Positions 42,084 through 50,148 of a stretch of 53,602 bases of DNA are shown here, one piece after another. Under the pieces are notes generated by a model. The model did no database searches and was not told the origin of the DNA. It saw nothing but the letters and a program-made list of their open reading frames with translations. The stretch comes from Planctomycetota bacterium. GTDB lineage: Bacteria > Planctomycetota > Planctomycetia > Gemmatales > Gemmataceae. The stretch spans positions 1-53,602 of the forward strand of contig JACOUH010000122.1 of NCBI GenBank assembly GCA_016177925.1. Reading direction: 5' to 3'. A program made the translations under genes and the position numbers. Within the stretch, counting starts at the first letter, position 1; each line of letters begins with the position of its first letter.

Positions 42084-42953
42084 TCAAGCCCCGTGTCGCC
42101 GCCTCGTTCCCAAGCTCTGCTTGGGAACGAGGGACTTATCCCGAGTTGCGTTGATTTGTTTCCGTGAGCGGCGGGGCGGCAGCCCTGTCTCGCCAGTCGC
42201 CGCCCACTCGACGCAGCGGATCAGCAGCACCTTGAACCCCGTGCTCTGCATCGCCTCGACATCGTGCCCCAGGACGTTTTCGCACACTCGCCCTTTGCCG
42301 TAGCGCGCCACCCAGACCATCGGCTCGTGCTTACCCGTGTTCTTTGGGTCCTTCTCCCTGTCCGAGTAGGCCGTGACCAGGATTTCGCTGCCCCGCGGAA
42401 TCACCGAGTTCTGATACAGCTCATCGCGGCCGTGCTTGAACTCCTTGATGCCGTGCGTGATCGGATGGTCCTTGCGGACGGTGACGGTGAACTCGTGCAT
42501 CTTGCCGTGGTTCCCTTGCTTGCGCCAGCCGCCGGCGATGATCTTCTCGAACTCCCGGTCGAACGCCGCATTCGTGGTGAAGGCCGATGAGGCGTGATGG
42601 TAGACGACCAGTCCCTTGCCGTCGCGGACCGCTTCGCGGAACGCTTTCTTGTTCTCGTCCGACCAGACGCTGTCGGGGTTGTCCTTCGCTCCCTTGTCCG
42701 TGTTGCGATAGTTCAACAACAGCACGTCATACTTCGCCAGGTTGTCGGGCGTCAGGTCTTTCGAGGGCGCTTCGGTCACGTCGACCTCGTGGCCCGCCTT
42801 GCTGAGGAGGGCCTTCAGGAAGGGCGTCGTCTCTTTCCACTTGTGCCCGTGGTCGCCCGTGACGATGAGTACCTTGACCCCCTTGGCCGGGGCAGGTCCC
42901 GCCGTGAGCGCGAGCAGGAACGGGGCGATCGTGCCGAGCAGAAGCGTGCGCAT
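42084..42953 (-). CDS. ThuA-like secreted protein with a repeat-derived tail
   Basis: 289 residues from ATG 42953. Signal peptide 1-23. The ThuA fold (class I glutamine-amidotransferase-like) is shown by KVLIVTGDHGHKWKETTPFL, YDVLLLNYRN, GLVVYHHASSAF, GNHGKMHEFTVTV, HPITHGI and WVARYGKGRVCENVLGHD. ThuA proteins are linked to sugar (trehalose) use in other bacteria, and their enzymatic role is still unclear. The normal end of the family, near EWAATGE, is followed by about 33 extra residues (GLPPRRSRKQIN, then SLVPKQSLGTRR). The last part is encoded by a palindromic repeat at 42102-42132, so the gene has run into a repeat and gained a tail. A larger upstream-open frame that reads through repeat 43325-43396 is not credible. 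Confidence 0.87.
   Translation of the reverse strand: MRTLLLGTIAPFLLALTAGPAPAKGVKVLIVTGDHGHKWKETTPFLKALLSKAGHEVDVTEAPSKDLTPDNLAKYDVLLLNYRNTDKGAKDNPDSVWSDENKKAFREAVRDGKGLVVYHHASSAFTTNAAFDREFEKIIAGGWRKQGNHGKMHEFTVTVRKDHPITHGIKEFKHGRDELYQNSVIPRGSEILVTAYSDREKDPKNTGKHEPMVWVARYGKGRVCENVLGHDVEAMQSTGFKVLLIRCVEWAATGETGLPPRRSRKQINATRDKSLVPKQSLGTRRRHGA
42102..42132. repeat. 14-bp palindrome forming the 3' end of the ThuA-like gene
   Basis: CCTCGTTCCCAAGC (42102-42115) pairs exactly with 42119-42132 around a 3-nt loop. It encodes LVPKQSLGT at the end of the ThuA-like protein. Confidence 0.8.
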
Positions 42954-43324
42954 GGTAGCCGTCTCCAGAAAGCGTGTCGGTAGCCGGACGCCGCGACGAG
43001 GCGCGGGGGCACGGAAGGCAGCGCGGTCGATTGTACTCCCCCAAATCGAGGTCGCAAGAAGAATGCGCGCGTCGTTGCCGTGTCTCGTCTCTGCCTGCCT
43101 TTTCTGAAACTGTGTCTCACCGGCCTTCGACCGAGCCGCGCGACAGATTGCTTCTCGATGCACGTATCCCTGACTTCCCAGGAAAAAACTTCCGAAAAAT
43201 GCAGAGAATGCTCTTGCCCTCTGACCGACCGCCGCTAGGATAGGTTTGTTGTTGAGATTAAGTCTCGACAAGATCCGGGTCTTCCCCCGGGCTTGTCGCC
43301 TGCCGAGGTCGCTCCGCCACCGGT
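42954..43324. other. Divergent intergenic region
   Basis: 370 nt between the ThuA-like gene and repeat 43325-43396. I see no coding frame. AT-richer stretches at about 43190-43200 and 43240-43262 (GGTTTGTTGTTGAGATTAAG) may hold the promoter for the DUF1559 gene. No clear operator is seen. Confidence 0.4.
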
Positions 43325-43396
43325 TCGTGGCCGGGGCTGAGTCCGCGAAGCCCCGGCGCAACCACCGGGGCTTCGCGGACTCAGCCCCGGCCACGA
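43325..43396. repeat. 32-bp perfect inverted repeat (family A, second copy)
   Basis: Arms 43325-43356 and 43365-43396 are exact reverse complements with an 8-nt loop. The arm is the same sequence as in the element at 11622-11695 inside the WD40 gene, while the loops differ. It lies 51 nt before the DUF1559 start. Confidence 0.92.
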
Positions 43397-43447
43397 CCCT
43401 TCGCAATGCACCTCCCGTGACTCTCTTTTCCCCAAGGAGGTGTCCTC

Positions 43448-44392
43448 ATGCGCCGACGGTCCGTCCGTACCGCGTTCACGCTGATCGAGTTGCTGGTGGT
43501 GATCGCCATCATGGGCACGCTGATCGGGCTGATGCTCCCCGCCATTCAGAAGGTCCGCGAGATCGCAATGCGCCTCCAGTGCAAGAACAATCTCAGGCAG
43601 ATCGGGATTGGTCTGCACAATTACCACAACACCAGGGGCTCCTTCCCGCCCGGCTATCGGGCCGGGCCGTACGTCGACGGGACGACCGACACCGCTCCCG
43701 GGTGGGGCTGGGCGGCCTTCCTGCTGCCGTACATCGAAGAGGACCCACTCTTCCGCCAGCTCGACTTCTCCCGGCCGATCCAGAATTCCCCCGCGGTCGA
43801 GAAGCTGGTGAAACTCTACCTCTGTCCGGCCGACGTCTATCAGCAAGGATCGTTCATCGTCCCCGACGCCTTCGGCAACCCGCTCGTGGCCGCGGCCCCG
43901 TGCAGTTACGCCGCCTGCTGCGGCGGCGACGAGTCCGAACCCACCGATCCGGGCGGGCGCGGCGTCTTCTACCGCAACAGCCGGACGCCCGTGTCCGACA
44001 TCCCGGACGGCAGCTCCAACACCATCCTGATCGGGGAGCGGTCGTGGGCCAACGCCAACGGCACCTGGGCCGGCGCCGTTCCGGGCGGCGTGTGCCTCCG
44101 CGGATCGCTGAACCCGACTCCGGGATCGTCGGCCAGCTTCGGCCCGGCCCCGACCCTGGTCCTGGCGCACAGCCATCTCAACAACACGAACACCGACACG
44201 GATGGCGGGCTGGACGACTTCTCCAGCCGCCATATCGGCGGGTCGAACATGCTGTTTGGCGACGGCCACGTCTCCTTCATCCGGAGCGTCCCCAGCGACC
44301 CGGGCGAAGGCAGCTACAGCGTCGACAGCCTCTCGTTCCAGGCGATGGGAACGCGCAATGGCGACGACCTCATCCAGGAACTCGATTACTGA
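43448..44392 (+). CDS. DUF1559 protein with type IV pilin-like N-terminus
   Basis: 314 residues from ATG 43448, with AAGGAGGT eight bases upstream. The N-terminus AFTLIELLVVIAIMGTLIGL is a prepilin-type cleavage and methylation site with the hydrophobic pilin helix. It is followed by IQKVREIAMRLQCKNNLRQIGIGLHNYHN and the DUF1559 marks FPPGYRAGP, FLLPYIEEDPLFRQ and the C-terminal SSRHIGGSNMLFGDGHVSFI. Planctomycetes carry dozens of these pseudopilins, and their function (secretion pseudopilus or envelope fibres) is unknown. It is 30 nt upstream of a lipoprotein gene, which is a common pairing. Confidence 0.93.
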   Translation: MRRRSVRTAFTLIELLVVIAIMGTLIGLMLPAIQKVREIAMRLQCKNNLRQIGIGLHNYHNTRGSFPPGYRAGPYVDGTTDTAPGWGWAAFLLPYIEEDPLFRQLDFSRPIQNSPAVEKLVKLYLCPADVYQQGSFIVPDAFGNPLVAAAPCSYAACCGGDESEPTDPGGRGVFYRNSRTPVSDIPDGSSNTILIGERSWANANGTWAGAVPGGVCLRGSLNPTPGSSASFGPAPTLVLAHSHLNNTNTDTDGGLDDFSSRHIGGSNMLFGDGHVSFIRSVPSDPGEGSYSVDSLSFQAMGTRNGDDLIQELDY

Positions 44393-44422
44393 GTGAGGCT
44401 CGAGGGAAAGGAGGGCCGGCTC

Positions 44423-44815
44423 ATGAAACTGCTGATTGCGGCGGCCCTGCTGGCCGTCCTGTTGAGCGGCTGCGACAAGGAGCGGCCGATGTTGGCCGGG
44501 GGCAAGCCCGTCCGCCACTGGGTCGAGGCACTGAAGGAGCCCGACGCCAAGCTGCGGAAGACAGCGGTGGCCAAGCTGGGCAACGTCGGGCCCGCCGACG
44601 AGACGGTTCTGCCCGCGCTGCTCGGGGCACTCGCCGATACCGACGCCTCGGTCCGCCGTGAGGCGATCCTGGCCCTGATGAAGTATGGCCCCGGCGCCCG
44701 CGAGGCGATTCCGCAGCTCACCGACCTGCGCCGGAACGACCGCGACGCCCAGGTGCGCAAGTTCGCCGCCCGGGCCCTGGAGAAACTCGAGCGCGACACC
44801 GGGTCGCGGGAGTAA
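44423..44815 (+). CDS. HEAT-repeat lipoprotein
   Basis: 130 residues from ATG 44423, with AAGGAGGG upstream. The lipobox LLSGC places the lipidated Cys at residue 17. The mature part contains two to three HEAT-like helical pairs (AKLRKTAVAKLGNVGPADETVLPALLGALADTD, then ASVRREAILALMKYGPGA and AQVRKFAARALEKL). It is probably anchored to a membrane on the periplasmic side, where it would serve as a binding scaffold. It is in operon with the DUF1559 protein. Confidence 0.85.
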   Translation: MKLLIAAALLAVLLSGCDKERPMLAGGKPVRHWVEALKEPDAKLRKTAVAKLGNVGPADETVLPALLGALADTDASVRREAILALMKYGPGAREAIPQLTDLRRNDRDAQVRKFAARALEKLERDTGSRE

Positions 44816-44830
44816 GCCCAGAAGGGGAGC

Positions 44831-44970
44831 AACCACGGAAGACACGGAAGACACGGAAAAAGACAGAAACAAGAGAGGCAGAAGAGCGAGCGGCCGAGGG
44901 CCCGGGAACCGGCCCGCTGCCCTCTGCTCGCTTTCTGTCTTTTTCCGTGTCTTCCGTGTATTCCGTGGTT
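44831..44970. repeat. Long inverted-repeat element, 39-nt arms
   Basis: Arms 44831-44869 and 44932-44970 match with one mismatch. Each arm contains tandem GACACGGAA-type words (ACCACGGAAGACACGGAAGA). The 62-nt centre is GC-rich and has its own imperfect pairing. It lies between the convergent lipoprotein and Hsp90 genes, so it may also end transcription from both sides. Confidence 0.85.
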
Positions 44971-45006
44971 GCCCTGGCAAAGAGCCTTCCCCCGTTGGCC
45001 CGTGGG

Positions 45007-46830
45007 TCAGGCGCGGAGCAGGCCCTGGATCGCCTGCGTCGTTTCGCCGAACGCTTCGACGGCGTCGGCTGCCGAGAGCATGCGGCCGGCAAACAGCCGG
45101 GCGACCTGGTGCAGCAGGGTCAGGACAGCGGATAGCGTCTCCGCCGCGGGCGGCTTCTCCGCGAGCTGGCGGACCAGCGGACACGAGGCATTCAAATAGA
45201 GCGTCCCGCGCAGGTCCGTGCCGCCGGAGAACTTCTGGTCGATGTACTCCTGCACCAGTCCGGCGAGCGGTCCGGGCAGGTCGCCCGCCTGGCGGCTCTC
45301 CTGCGCCTCGCGCGCCAGTTCCGCCCCCTGCGGGTAGAGCACCAGCGCAGGCGCCTCCGCCGGCTTGAACGAGGCCACGCGGGCCTTCACCTCGCGGCGG
45401 CGGTAGAAGTCGAGCAGGGCGGCGAACTTCTCCTCAGACACCGGCCGCAGCAATTGCTCCGCCTCGCCGTCCAGCTGCACCAGCGCCACGTCGGGGTGGC
45501 GCGAGGCGTACTTCTCCAAAAACGGCGTGATCAATGACCACGACGCATCGATGGCCGGCACGTCACGGCCCTCGGCGAGGACCTGTTCCTGGAGCGAGCC
45601 CAGCTCGCGGGTCACGTAGTAGAGCGTGCCCCCCGACAGGTCGAGGTACTCGCGCAGGCTGAGCGGGCCGCGCGAGGTGCGGAAGGTGACGATGTCCTCG
45701 ACGCGGTCGAAGAACTCATTGTCGCTGACCGCCCAGCTGATGATGAGGTCGGCATGACCGCGCACGATCCGCTTCCAGGTCGACACTTCCTCGCGGGCCA
45801 GTTCGCGCAGCCCCTCGCCGAGCTGCTCCTCCATTGCCTGCCGCACCAACTCGAAGTTGTCGTCCTGGTGGATGCTCTCGCGCGAGGCGGTCGGCTGCAA
45901 GAGCGGGCTGTCGACGACGCCGCGAACGAACCGCGCCCACGGCGGCAGCAGGTCGCGCTCGCGTTCGCAGATGAACATTCTCCGGATGTAGACGTTCAGG
46001 TCACCGAACTCGCGCACCGACGCAACCGACCCCGGCGGCACGAACAGGAACCCGTTCAGCGGTACGGTCAGGGTGTCGTGGCCGAGGTCGACCTTCCAGT
46101 CGCGCAGCGGCATCACCCACAGGGATTCGGTGCGGAAGGCGCGGCTGATGTAGTCCTTGATGGCGCGGTCGGGGTGATCGGCCTCCCAGGGCGGGGCCAT
46201 CAGGTTGACCGGCAACTGCTCCTCCTGGACGTGAATGGGGATCGGCAGGAAATCGGCGTACTGGCGCACCGTCTCGATCAGCGACCGCTCCTGCAAGAGG
46301 AACGACGCCGCCGGCTTGAGGCGCAGCTCGACGGTGGTGCCGATCTCCTCGCGCCAGGCGGGCTGCATCTGGTAGTATTCGTCGCCGCCGGAGTGCCAGC
46401 CGTAGCACGGTCCCCCCTGGGCCGAGCGCGTCAGCAGGGTGACTTCCGAGGCGAGCAGGAAGGCGCTGAGGAAGCCGAGGCCGAACTGCCCGATCAGTTC
46501 CGTTGCCGCGGCGGCGTCGTCCAGGGACAGCCGCTCGCGCAGCTCGCGCGTGTAGCCACGGCCAATGGTCGCCAGGTAAGTGGTGATCTCGTCGGCGGTC
46601 AAGCCGTAGCCGTTGTCGCTGACGGTCAGGGTGCGCTGGTCGGGGTCGATGGACAGGTCGATGCGCGGCTCGTAGTCGGGCTCGTCACCCTCGATACGGC
46701 GGCGGACGCAGGAGTCGTGGCTGTTCTGGATCAGCTCGCGGACCCCGACCCGCTTGCTGGAATAGAGGTGTTCCGCCAGCACCTTGAGCAGGCCAGGGAG
46801 GTGAAGGTTGAATCGCTGCCGTTCGCTCAT
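45007..46830 (-). CDS. Divergent Hsp90-family chaperone
   Basis: 607 residues from ATG 46830. An upstream-open frame is not supported by composition or a ribosome site. The GHKL ATP-binding N-terminus is readable: VRELIQNSHDSCVRRR (Asn of the N box, about residue 35), VSDNGYGLT (about 90-98) and IGQFGLGFLSAFLLA (about 132-146, the glycine lid). The middle domain includes YIRRMFICERERDLLPPWARFVRGVVDS and RESIHQDD, which match Hsp90 segments carrying the catalytic loop Arg. The C-terminal dimerisation part (about 490-607) is weakly conserved. It is about the usual HtpG length but clearly diverged (GYGLT for GIGMT), so it may be the second, non-canonical Hsp90 found in some bacteria. It is a single leftward gene. 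Confidence 0.85.
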   Translation of the reverse strand: MSERQRFNLHLPGLLKVLAEHLYSSKRVGVRELIQNSHDSCVRRRIEGDEPDYEPRIDLSIDPDQRTLTVSDNGYGLTADEITTYLATIGRGYTRELRERLSLDDAAAATELIGQFGLGFLSAFLLASEVTLLTRSAQGGPCYGWHSGGDEYYQMQPAWREEIGTTVELRLKPAASFLLQERSLIETVRQYADFLPIPIHVQEEQLPVNLMAPPWEADHPDRAIKDYISRAFRTESLWVMPLRDWKVDLGHDTLTVPLNGFLFVPPGSVASVREFGDLNVYIRRMFICERERDLLPPWARFVRGVVDSPLLQPTASRESIHQDDNFELVRQAMEEQLGEGLRELAREEVSTWKRIVRGHADLIISWAVSDNEFFDRVEDIVTFRTSRGPLSLREYLDLSGGTLYYVTRELGSLQEQVLAEGRDVPAIDASWSLITPFLEKYASRHPDVALVQLDGEAEQLLRPVSEEKFAALLDFYRRREVKARVASFKPAEAPALVLYPQGAELAREAQESRQAGDLPGPLAGLVQEYIDQKFSGGTDLRGTLYLNASCPLVRQLAEKPPAAETLSAVLTLLHQVARLFAGRMLSAADAVEAFGETTQAIQGLLRA

Positions 46831-47097
46831 CGTTGGGGCTCGTTGCAAGGGGACTAACGACACAGGCACAGAGATTATACGGCCGGGCGATGCTCTGACC
46901 ATCGTGCAGGACCTGGTGCGACAGCGCGGCCCTTGCCCCCACCGAGCTTGTCTCGGTGAAGCGGAGGCTTCTGCACCAGCGAGAGCGGGCGGCCACCGAG
47001 CCGGCCAAGTTTTTCTCCCCCGCGCCCTGTCCCTTGTCGAAATCAACAGTAGAATGAGAAAGATAGTGCTGTTTCTGGCGACAAGGACGGGATCGAG

Positions 47098-47823
47098 ATG
47101 TCTGTACAAGTGTTCCCTCAAGAGCAGATCGTGAAGGCCGCACAGGTACTGGAGGGTGAGAGCCCACAAAACATCCTGCACTGGGCGGCCGAGACGTTCG
47201 GCTCGCGGCTCACGATGGCGACGGCATTCGGGGCGGAGGGATGCTGTCTGATCCACATGCTGGCGGAGATCGCTCCTGACCTACGGATCTTCAACCTGGA
47301 CACGGGCTACCAGTTCGAGGAGACACTCCAGCTACGGGAGCGGATCAGGGAGAGGTACGGCATCGCGGTGGAGTTGGTGCGGCCGGAGCTGACGGTCGCC
47401 GAGTATGAGGCCGAGTACGGCGGGCCGCTGTATCGCATCCGCCCAGACCAGTGCTGTCACGATCGCAAACTGGTGCCACTGCGACGGGCCTTGGTCGGCT
47501 ATGACGCGTGGATCAGTGCCATTCGCCGCGACCAGACGGTCGATCGCGGCCGGGCCGTTGTGGTGCAGTGGGATGCCAAGTTCAACCTCGTGAAGGTCAA
47601 CCCGCTCTTGAACTGGGACAGGAAGCAGGTGTGGGCGTTCATCGTCAAGAACGAAGTGCCTTATAACCCGCTGCACGACCAGGGGTATCCGAGTATCGGC
47701 TGCTGGCCCTGCACGCGCCCGATCGCCGCGGGCGAGGACGAGCGGGCCGGCCGCTGGTCGGGGACAATGAAGAAGGAGTGCGGCCTGCACGTGATCGAGC
47801 ATCGTGATGGAAGCGGTATTTGA
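47098..47823 (+). CDS. cysH: Adenylyl-sulfate reductase (thioredoxin-dependent, Fe-S type)
   Basis: 241 residues from ATG 47098. A PP-loop ATP-pyrophosphatase-like fold is seen in MATAFGAEGCCLIHML and LDTGYQFEETLQLRERI. The paired cysteines CCHDRKLVPL and CWPCTRPI form the [4Fe-4S] site that distinguishes APS reductases from PAPS reductases of the E. coli type. The active-site Cys is in the C-terminal KKECGLHV. It reduces adenylyl sulfate to sulfite and AMP using thioredoxin. With sat 700 nt downstream and no cysC between, the cell probably reduces APS directly. A hairpin repeat follows the stop at 47829-47854, and an Rrf2 regulator comes next. Confidence 0.93.
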   Translation: MSVQVFPQEQIVKAAQVLEGESPQNILHWAAETFGSRLTMATAFGAEGCCLIHMLAEIAPDLRIFNLDTGYQFEETLQLRERIRERYGIAVELVRPELTVAEYEAEYGGPLYRIRPDQCCHDRKLVPLRRALVGYDAWISAIRRDQTVDRGRAVVVQWDAKFNLVKVNPLLNWDRKQVWAFIVKNEVPYNPLHDQGYPSIGCWPCTRPIAAGEDERAGRWSGTMKKECGLHVIEHRDGSGI

Positions 47824-47828
47824 TTGCT

Positions 47829-47854
47829 CCCCTCTCCCCGTCGGGGGAGAAGGG
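47829..47854. repeat. Short hairpin repeat after cysH
   Basis: TCTCCCC (47833-47839) pairs with GGGGAGA (47844-47850) around 4 nt. No T-run follows. It resembles the repeat inside the DUF1501 gene at 35341-35390. Confidence 0.6.
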
Positions 47855-47950
47855 CCATGAAGAGCGGGGCAACTGCTTCCCCCTTGGTCGCGTCCGGAGG
47901 GCGTGGTATGATCCGCGCGGAGTTGACGGGGCTACCAGCGGGGAGCCGGG

Positions 47951-48385
47951 ATGAAGGGATCCGCCAAGACAGATTATGCGTGTCTCGCGATGATGGAGTT
48001 GGCTGCCAACTACGGCGACAGCCAACCGTTGCGGATCAAGGCGATCTCGGAGCGGACGGGCATCCCGTTGCGTTTCCTTGTTCAGCTGATGCTGCTGCTG
48101 AAGACAGGAGGCCTGGTCGCCAGCATGCGCGGGGCCTTGGGTGGCTATCAACTGGCTCGCTCGCCGCAGTCGATCTCCCTGGCGGACATCCTCAGCGCCC
48201 TGGAGAAGCGGTCCGCCCCGCATGCGCTGCCTGAGAGGCTCAAGCCGTCCCCCACCGCCCGCGCCCTCGCCGCAGTCTGGGGCGAGGTTCAGGCCGAGGA
48301 ACAGCGCTTGCTCGAGAACATCTCCCTCGCCGAACTCCTCGAGCGCGCGCGGCAAGACAGCATGAACTTGACCTACCAGATATGA
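47951..48385 (+). CDS. Rrf2-family transcriptional regulator
   Basis: 144 residues from ATG 47951 (GGGGAG upstream). The Rrf2 winged-helix N-terminus can be read: KTDYACLAMMELAANYG, the recognition part ISERTGIPLRFLVQLMLLLKTGGLVAS, and the wing RGALGGYQLARSPQSISLADIL. The three cysteines that bind a cluster in IscR/NsrR are absent, so it is closer to CymR-like members that sense sulfur status through a partner. Standing between cysH and sat, it is a good candidate for the local regulator of sulfate assimilation. This role is inferred from position. Confidence 0.88.
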   Translation: MKGSAKTDYACLAMMELAANYGDSQPLRIKAISERTGIPLRFLVQLMLLLKTGGLVASMRGALGGYQLARSPQSISLADILSALEKRSAPHALPERLKPSPTARALAAVWGEVQAEEQRLLENISLAELLERARQDSMNLTYQI

Positions 48386-48425
48386 AATGACCAAGGACCA
48401 ATGACAAGAGGAGCGTTCGCCGCTT

Positions 48426-48474
48426 GCGGCTTCGCGTTCGCGCCGGCTGACAGCCGGCGCGAACGCGAAGCCGC
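48426..48474. repeat. Near-perfect 49-bp palindrome before sat
   Basis: Arms 48426-48449 and 48451-48474 are exact reverse complements with a single central base. The core is CGTTCGCGCCGGCTG. An outer imperfect pair, about 48387-48405 with 48494-48512 (words CCAAGGACCAATGAC and CATGGACCCTTGG), encloses it, so this is a composite element. It occupies most of the leader between the Rrf2 gene and sat. Confidence 0.85.
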
Positions 48475-48532
48475 GGATTGCTGGTGCTTGTTCGTCATGG
48501 ACCCTTGGTTCTTCTCCAACGGAGTCGACTGA

Positions 48533-49792
48533 ATGCCAGACCTCATTCCTCCGCATGGCGGACTTGCCGAACCCGTTGACGGTCAGGTCCGGTCCCAGGA
48601 ACAGGCCGACTTCCGCGGTCGCACCGCCGGGCTGAAGAAACTGCCCGTCAGCGACGCGGACCTGTCGACGCTCTACCGCCTCGGCGACGGCGGCCTCAGT
48701 CCGCTGCGTGGTCCGATGGACCGGGCGACCTGGGACCGTGTCCTCGACGGCGAGGTGCTTGTCCACAACGGCACGAACTACGCCTGGACGATTCCCCTCG
48801 CCTTCCCGGTCGACGCGGACCTCGCCCGCTCGCTGAAACCGGGCGAAACGGTCGCGCTGGTCAATGGCAGCGGCGACGTGGTCGGTTCGCTGGAGGTTCG
48901 CGAGGTCTATCCGTTCGACAAGCTCCGGTACATCAAAAGCGTCTACGGCACCGACCGGACCGATCACCCCGGCGGCAAGATGGTCCTCGGCGACCCGCGC
49001 GCCCACCTCGCCGGCGGCACGGTGCGCGTGCTGCCGCAGCCGAAGCATCCCGAGTACGGGCGTTTCCTCCTGTCGCCGCGCGAGACGCGCGCGCTGTTTC
49101 ATAAGACCGGCTGGCAGCGCGTGGTCGCCTTCCAGACGCGCAACCCCCTGCACCGGGCTCACGAGTACGCCCTCGTCGCCGGCCTGGAGCGGCTGATCGG
49201 GCAGGGCCACCATGCCGGGGCGGTGCTCAATCCGCTCGTCGGCGAGACCAAGGGCGACGATGTCGACGCGGTCACACGCATGCGCACCTACCGGGCGCTC
49301 ATCGAGAACAAGGCGTTGGGACAGGGCGACTCCGACGAAGAATTGTGGCAGAAGACCGGGTGTGCCATCACCGATCGGATTCTCCTGCTGGGGCTGGACA
49401 TCAAAATGTTCTACGCCGGTCCCAAGGAAGCGATCATGCACGCCATCTATCGGCAGAACTTCGGCTTCACCGACCTCATCATCGGCCGCAAGCACGCCGA
49501 CGCCCCCTACGACGACGGCTCCGACATCTGGGACGGCCTCGCGGCCCAGCGCAAGTTCGACGACCTCAAGGGCGAGTTGCTGATCAAGCCGGTGAAGATC
49601 GGCTTCGCCGCGTTCTACGAGGAACTGGGTCACGTCGGCCTGGTCGACGAGTACGGTCCGAAGGGCTTCAAGCAGGTGAACATCAGCGGTCGTGTCGTCC
49701 GCGACCAGTTGCGCAAGGGCGAGCTGCCCGACCCGCGCGTCATGCGGCCGGAGACGGCCCGCATCCTGATCGAGAGCATGAAAGATCGTTGA
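48533..49792 (+). CDS. sat: Sulfate adenylyltransferase
   Basis: 419 residues from ATG 48533 (GGAG eight bases upstream). The ATP-sulfurylase signature QTRNPLHRAHEY is at about 200-211, followed by LVGETKGDD and later GRKHADAPYDDGSD. The catalytic core is complete and there is no APS-kinase extension. It makes APS from sulfate and ATP, which cysH in the same cluster then reduces. It is a homo-oligomeric cytoplasmic enzyme. Its leader is taken up by a composite palindrome, so expression may depend on sequence or structure there. A small unknown gene follows after 26 nt. Confidence 0.95.
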   Translation: MPDLIPPHGGLAEPVDGQVRSQEQADFRGRTAGLKKLPVSDADLSTLYRLGDGGLSPLRGPMDRATWDRVLDGEVLVHNGTNYAWTIPLAFPVDADLARSLKPGETVALVNGSGDVVGSLEVREVYPFDKLRYIKSVYGTDRTDHPGGKMVLGDPRAHLAGGTVRVLPQPKHPEYGRFLLSPRETRALFHKTGWQRVVAFQTRNPLHRAHEYALVAGLERLIGQGHHAGAVLNPLVGETKGDDVDAVTRMRTYRALIENKALGQGDSDEELWQKTGCAITDRILLLGLDIKMFYAGPKEAIMHAIYRQNFGFTDLIIGRKHADAPYDDGSDIWDGLAAQRKFDDLKGELLIKPVKIGFAAFYEELGHVGLVDEYGPKGFKQVNISGRVVRDQLRKGELPDPRVMRPETARILIESMKDR

Positions 49793-49818
49793 AAGAGAGG
49801 CAAGAAGGCAGGCCAGCC

Positions 49819-50136
49819 ATGAGTACACCCCTTGCCGCGCACGACTACACCCCAGGCGGCCTGGACGCCGCTCTCGAATTCGTCAAGCGGACGCGCTCCG
49901 AACTGCGAACGCTCCGCAAGGTTCGCGTCTGGAAGGACAAACTGCACATCATCGACGTGAACAAGGACTTCTTCGAGATCCGCGGCCTCGGCTACGGCGA
50001 CGCCGACATCGTTGCGTTGCTTCAAAACATCAACACCGCCTTCAACCCCGAGACGATCCACAATCCGGTGGACGCCGAGTACAAGGAGTTCGACACCGGC
50101 CGCCGCTACCCGTGGGCGTACGACCGCGTCATGTGA
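49819..50136 (+). CDS. Small conserved-looking protein in the sulfate-assimilation cluster
   Basis: 105 residues from ATG 49819, 26 nt after sat and so very probably in the same transcript. No signal peptide. The sequence (LEFVKRTRSELRTLRKVRVW, LHIIDVNKDFFEIRGLGYGDADI, then AFNPETIHNPVDAEYKEFD) is well structured and shows coding bias, but I do not recognise a family. No Cys residues are present, which argues against an electron-carrier or sulfur-carrier role. An accessory role in sulfate activation or reduction is suggested only by position. Confidence 0.75.
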   Translation: MSTPLAAHDYTPGGLDAALEFVKRTRSELRTLRKVRVWKDKLHIIDVNKDFFEIRGLGYGDADIVALLQNINTAFNPETIHNPVDAEYKEFDTGRRYPWAYDRVM

Positions 50137-50148
50137 CGCACCCGCCGA

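Noticed and set aside
42954..43406. N-terminal extension of the ThuA-like protein upstream of ATG 42953
   Set aside because: The extended frame reads through a palindromic repeat and non-coding sequence; the ATG at 42953 starts a normal signal peptide.
47034..47055. Sigma-70-like promoter TTGTCG/TAGAAT before cysH
   Set aside because: The two boxes are only 10 nt apart, too close for a normal promoter.
46831..47256. 140-residue N-terminal extension of the Hsp90 protein
   Set aside because: It would run through the cysH start and contains no conserved sequence. MSERQRFNLHLPG at 46830 matches the natural Hsp90 beginning.
47645..49828. 727-codon leftward frame across cysH, Rrf2 and sat
   Set aside because: It spans three clear rightward genes and a palindrome; composition is not protein-like.
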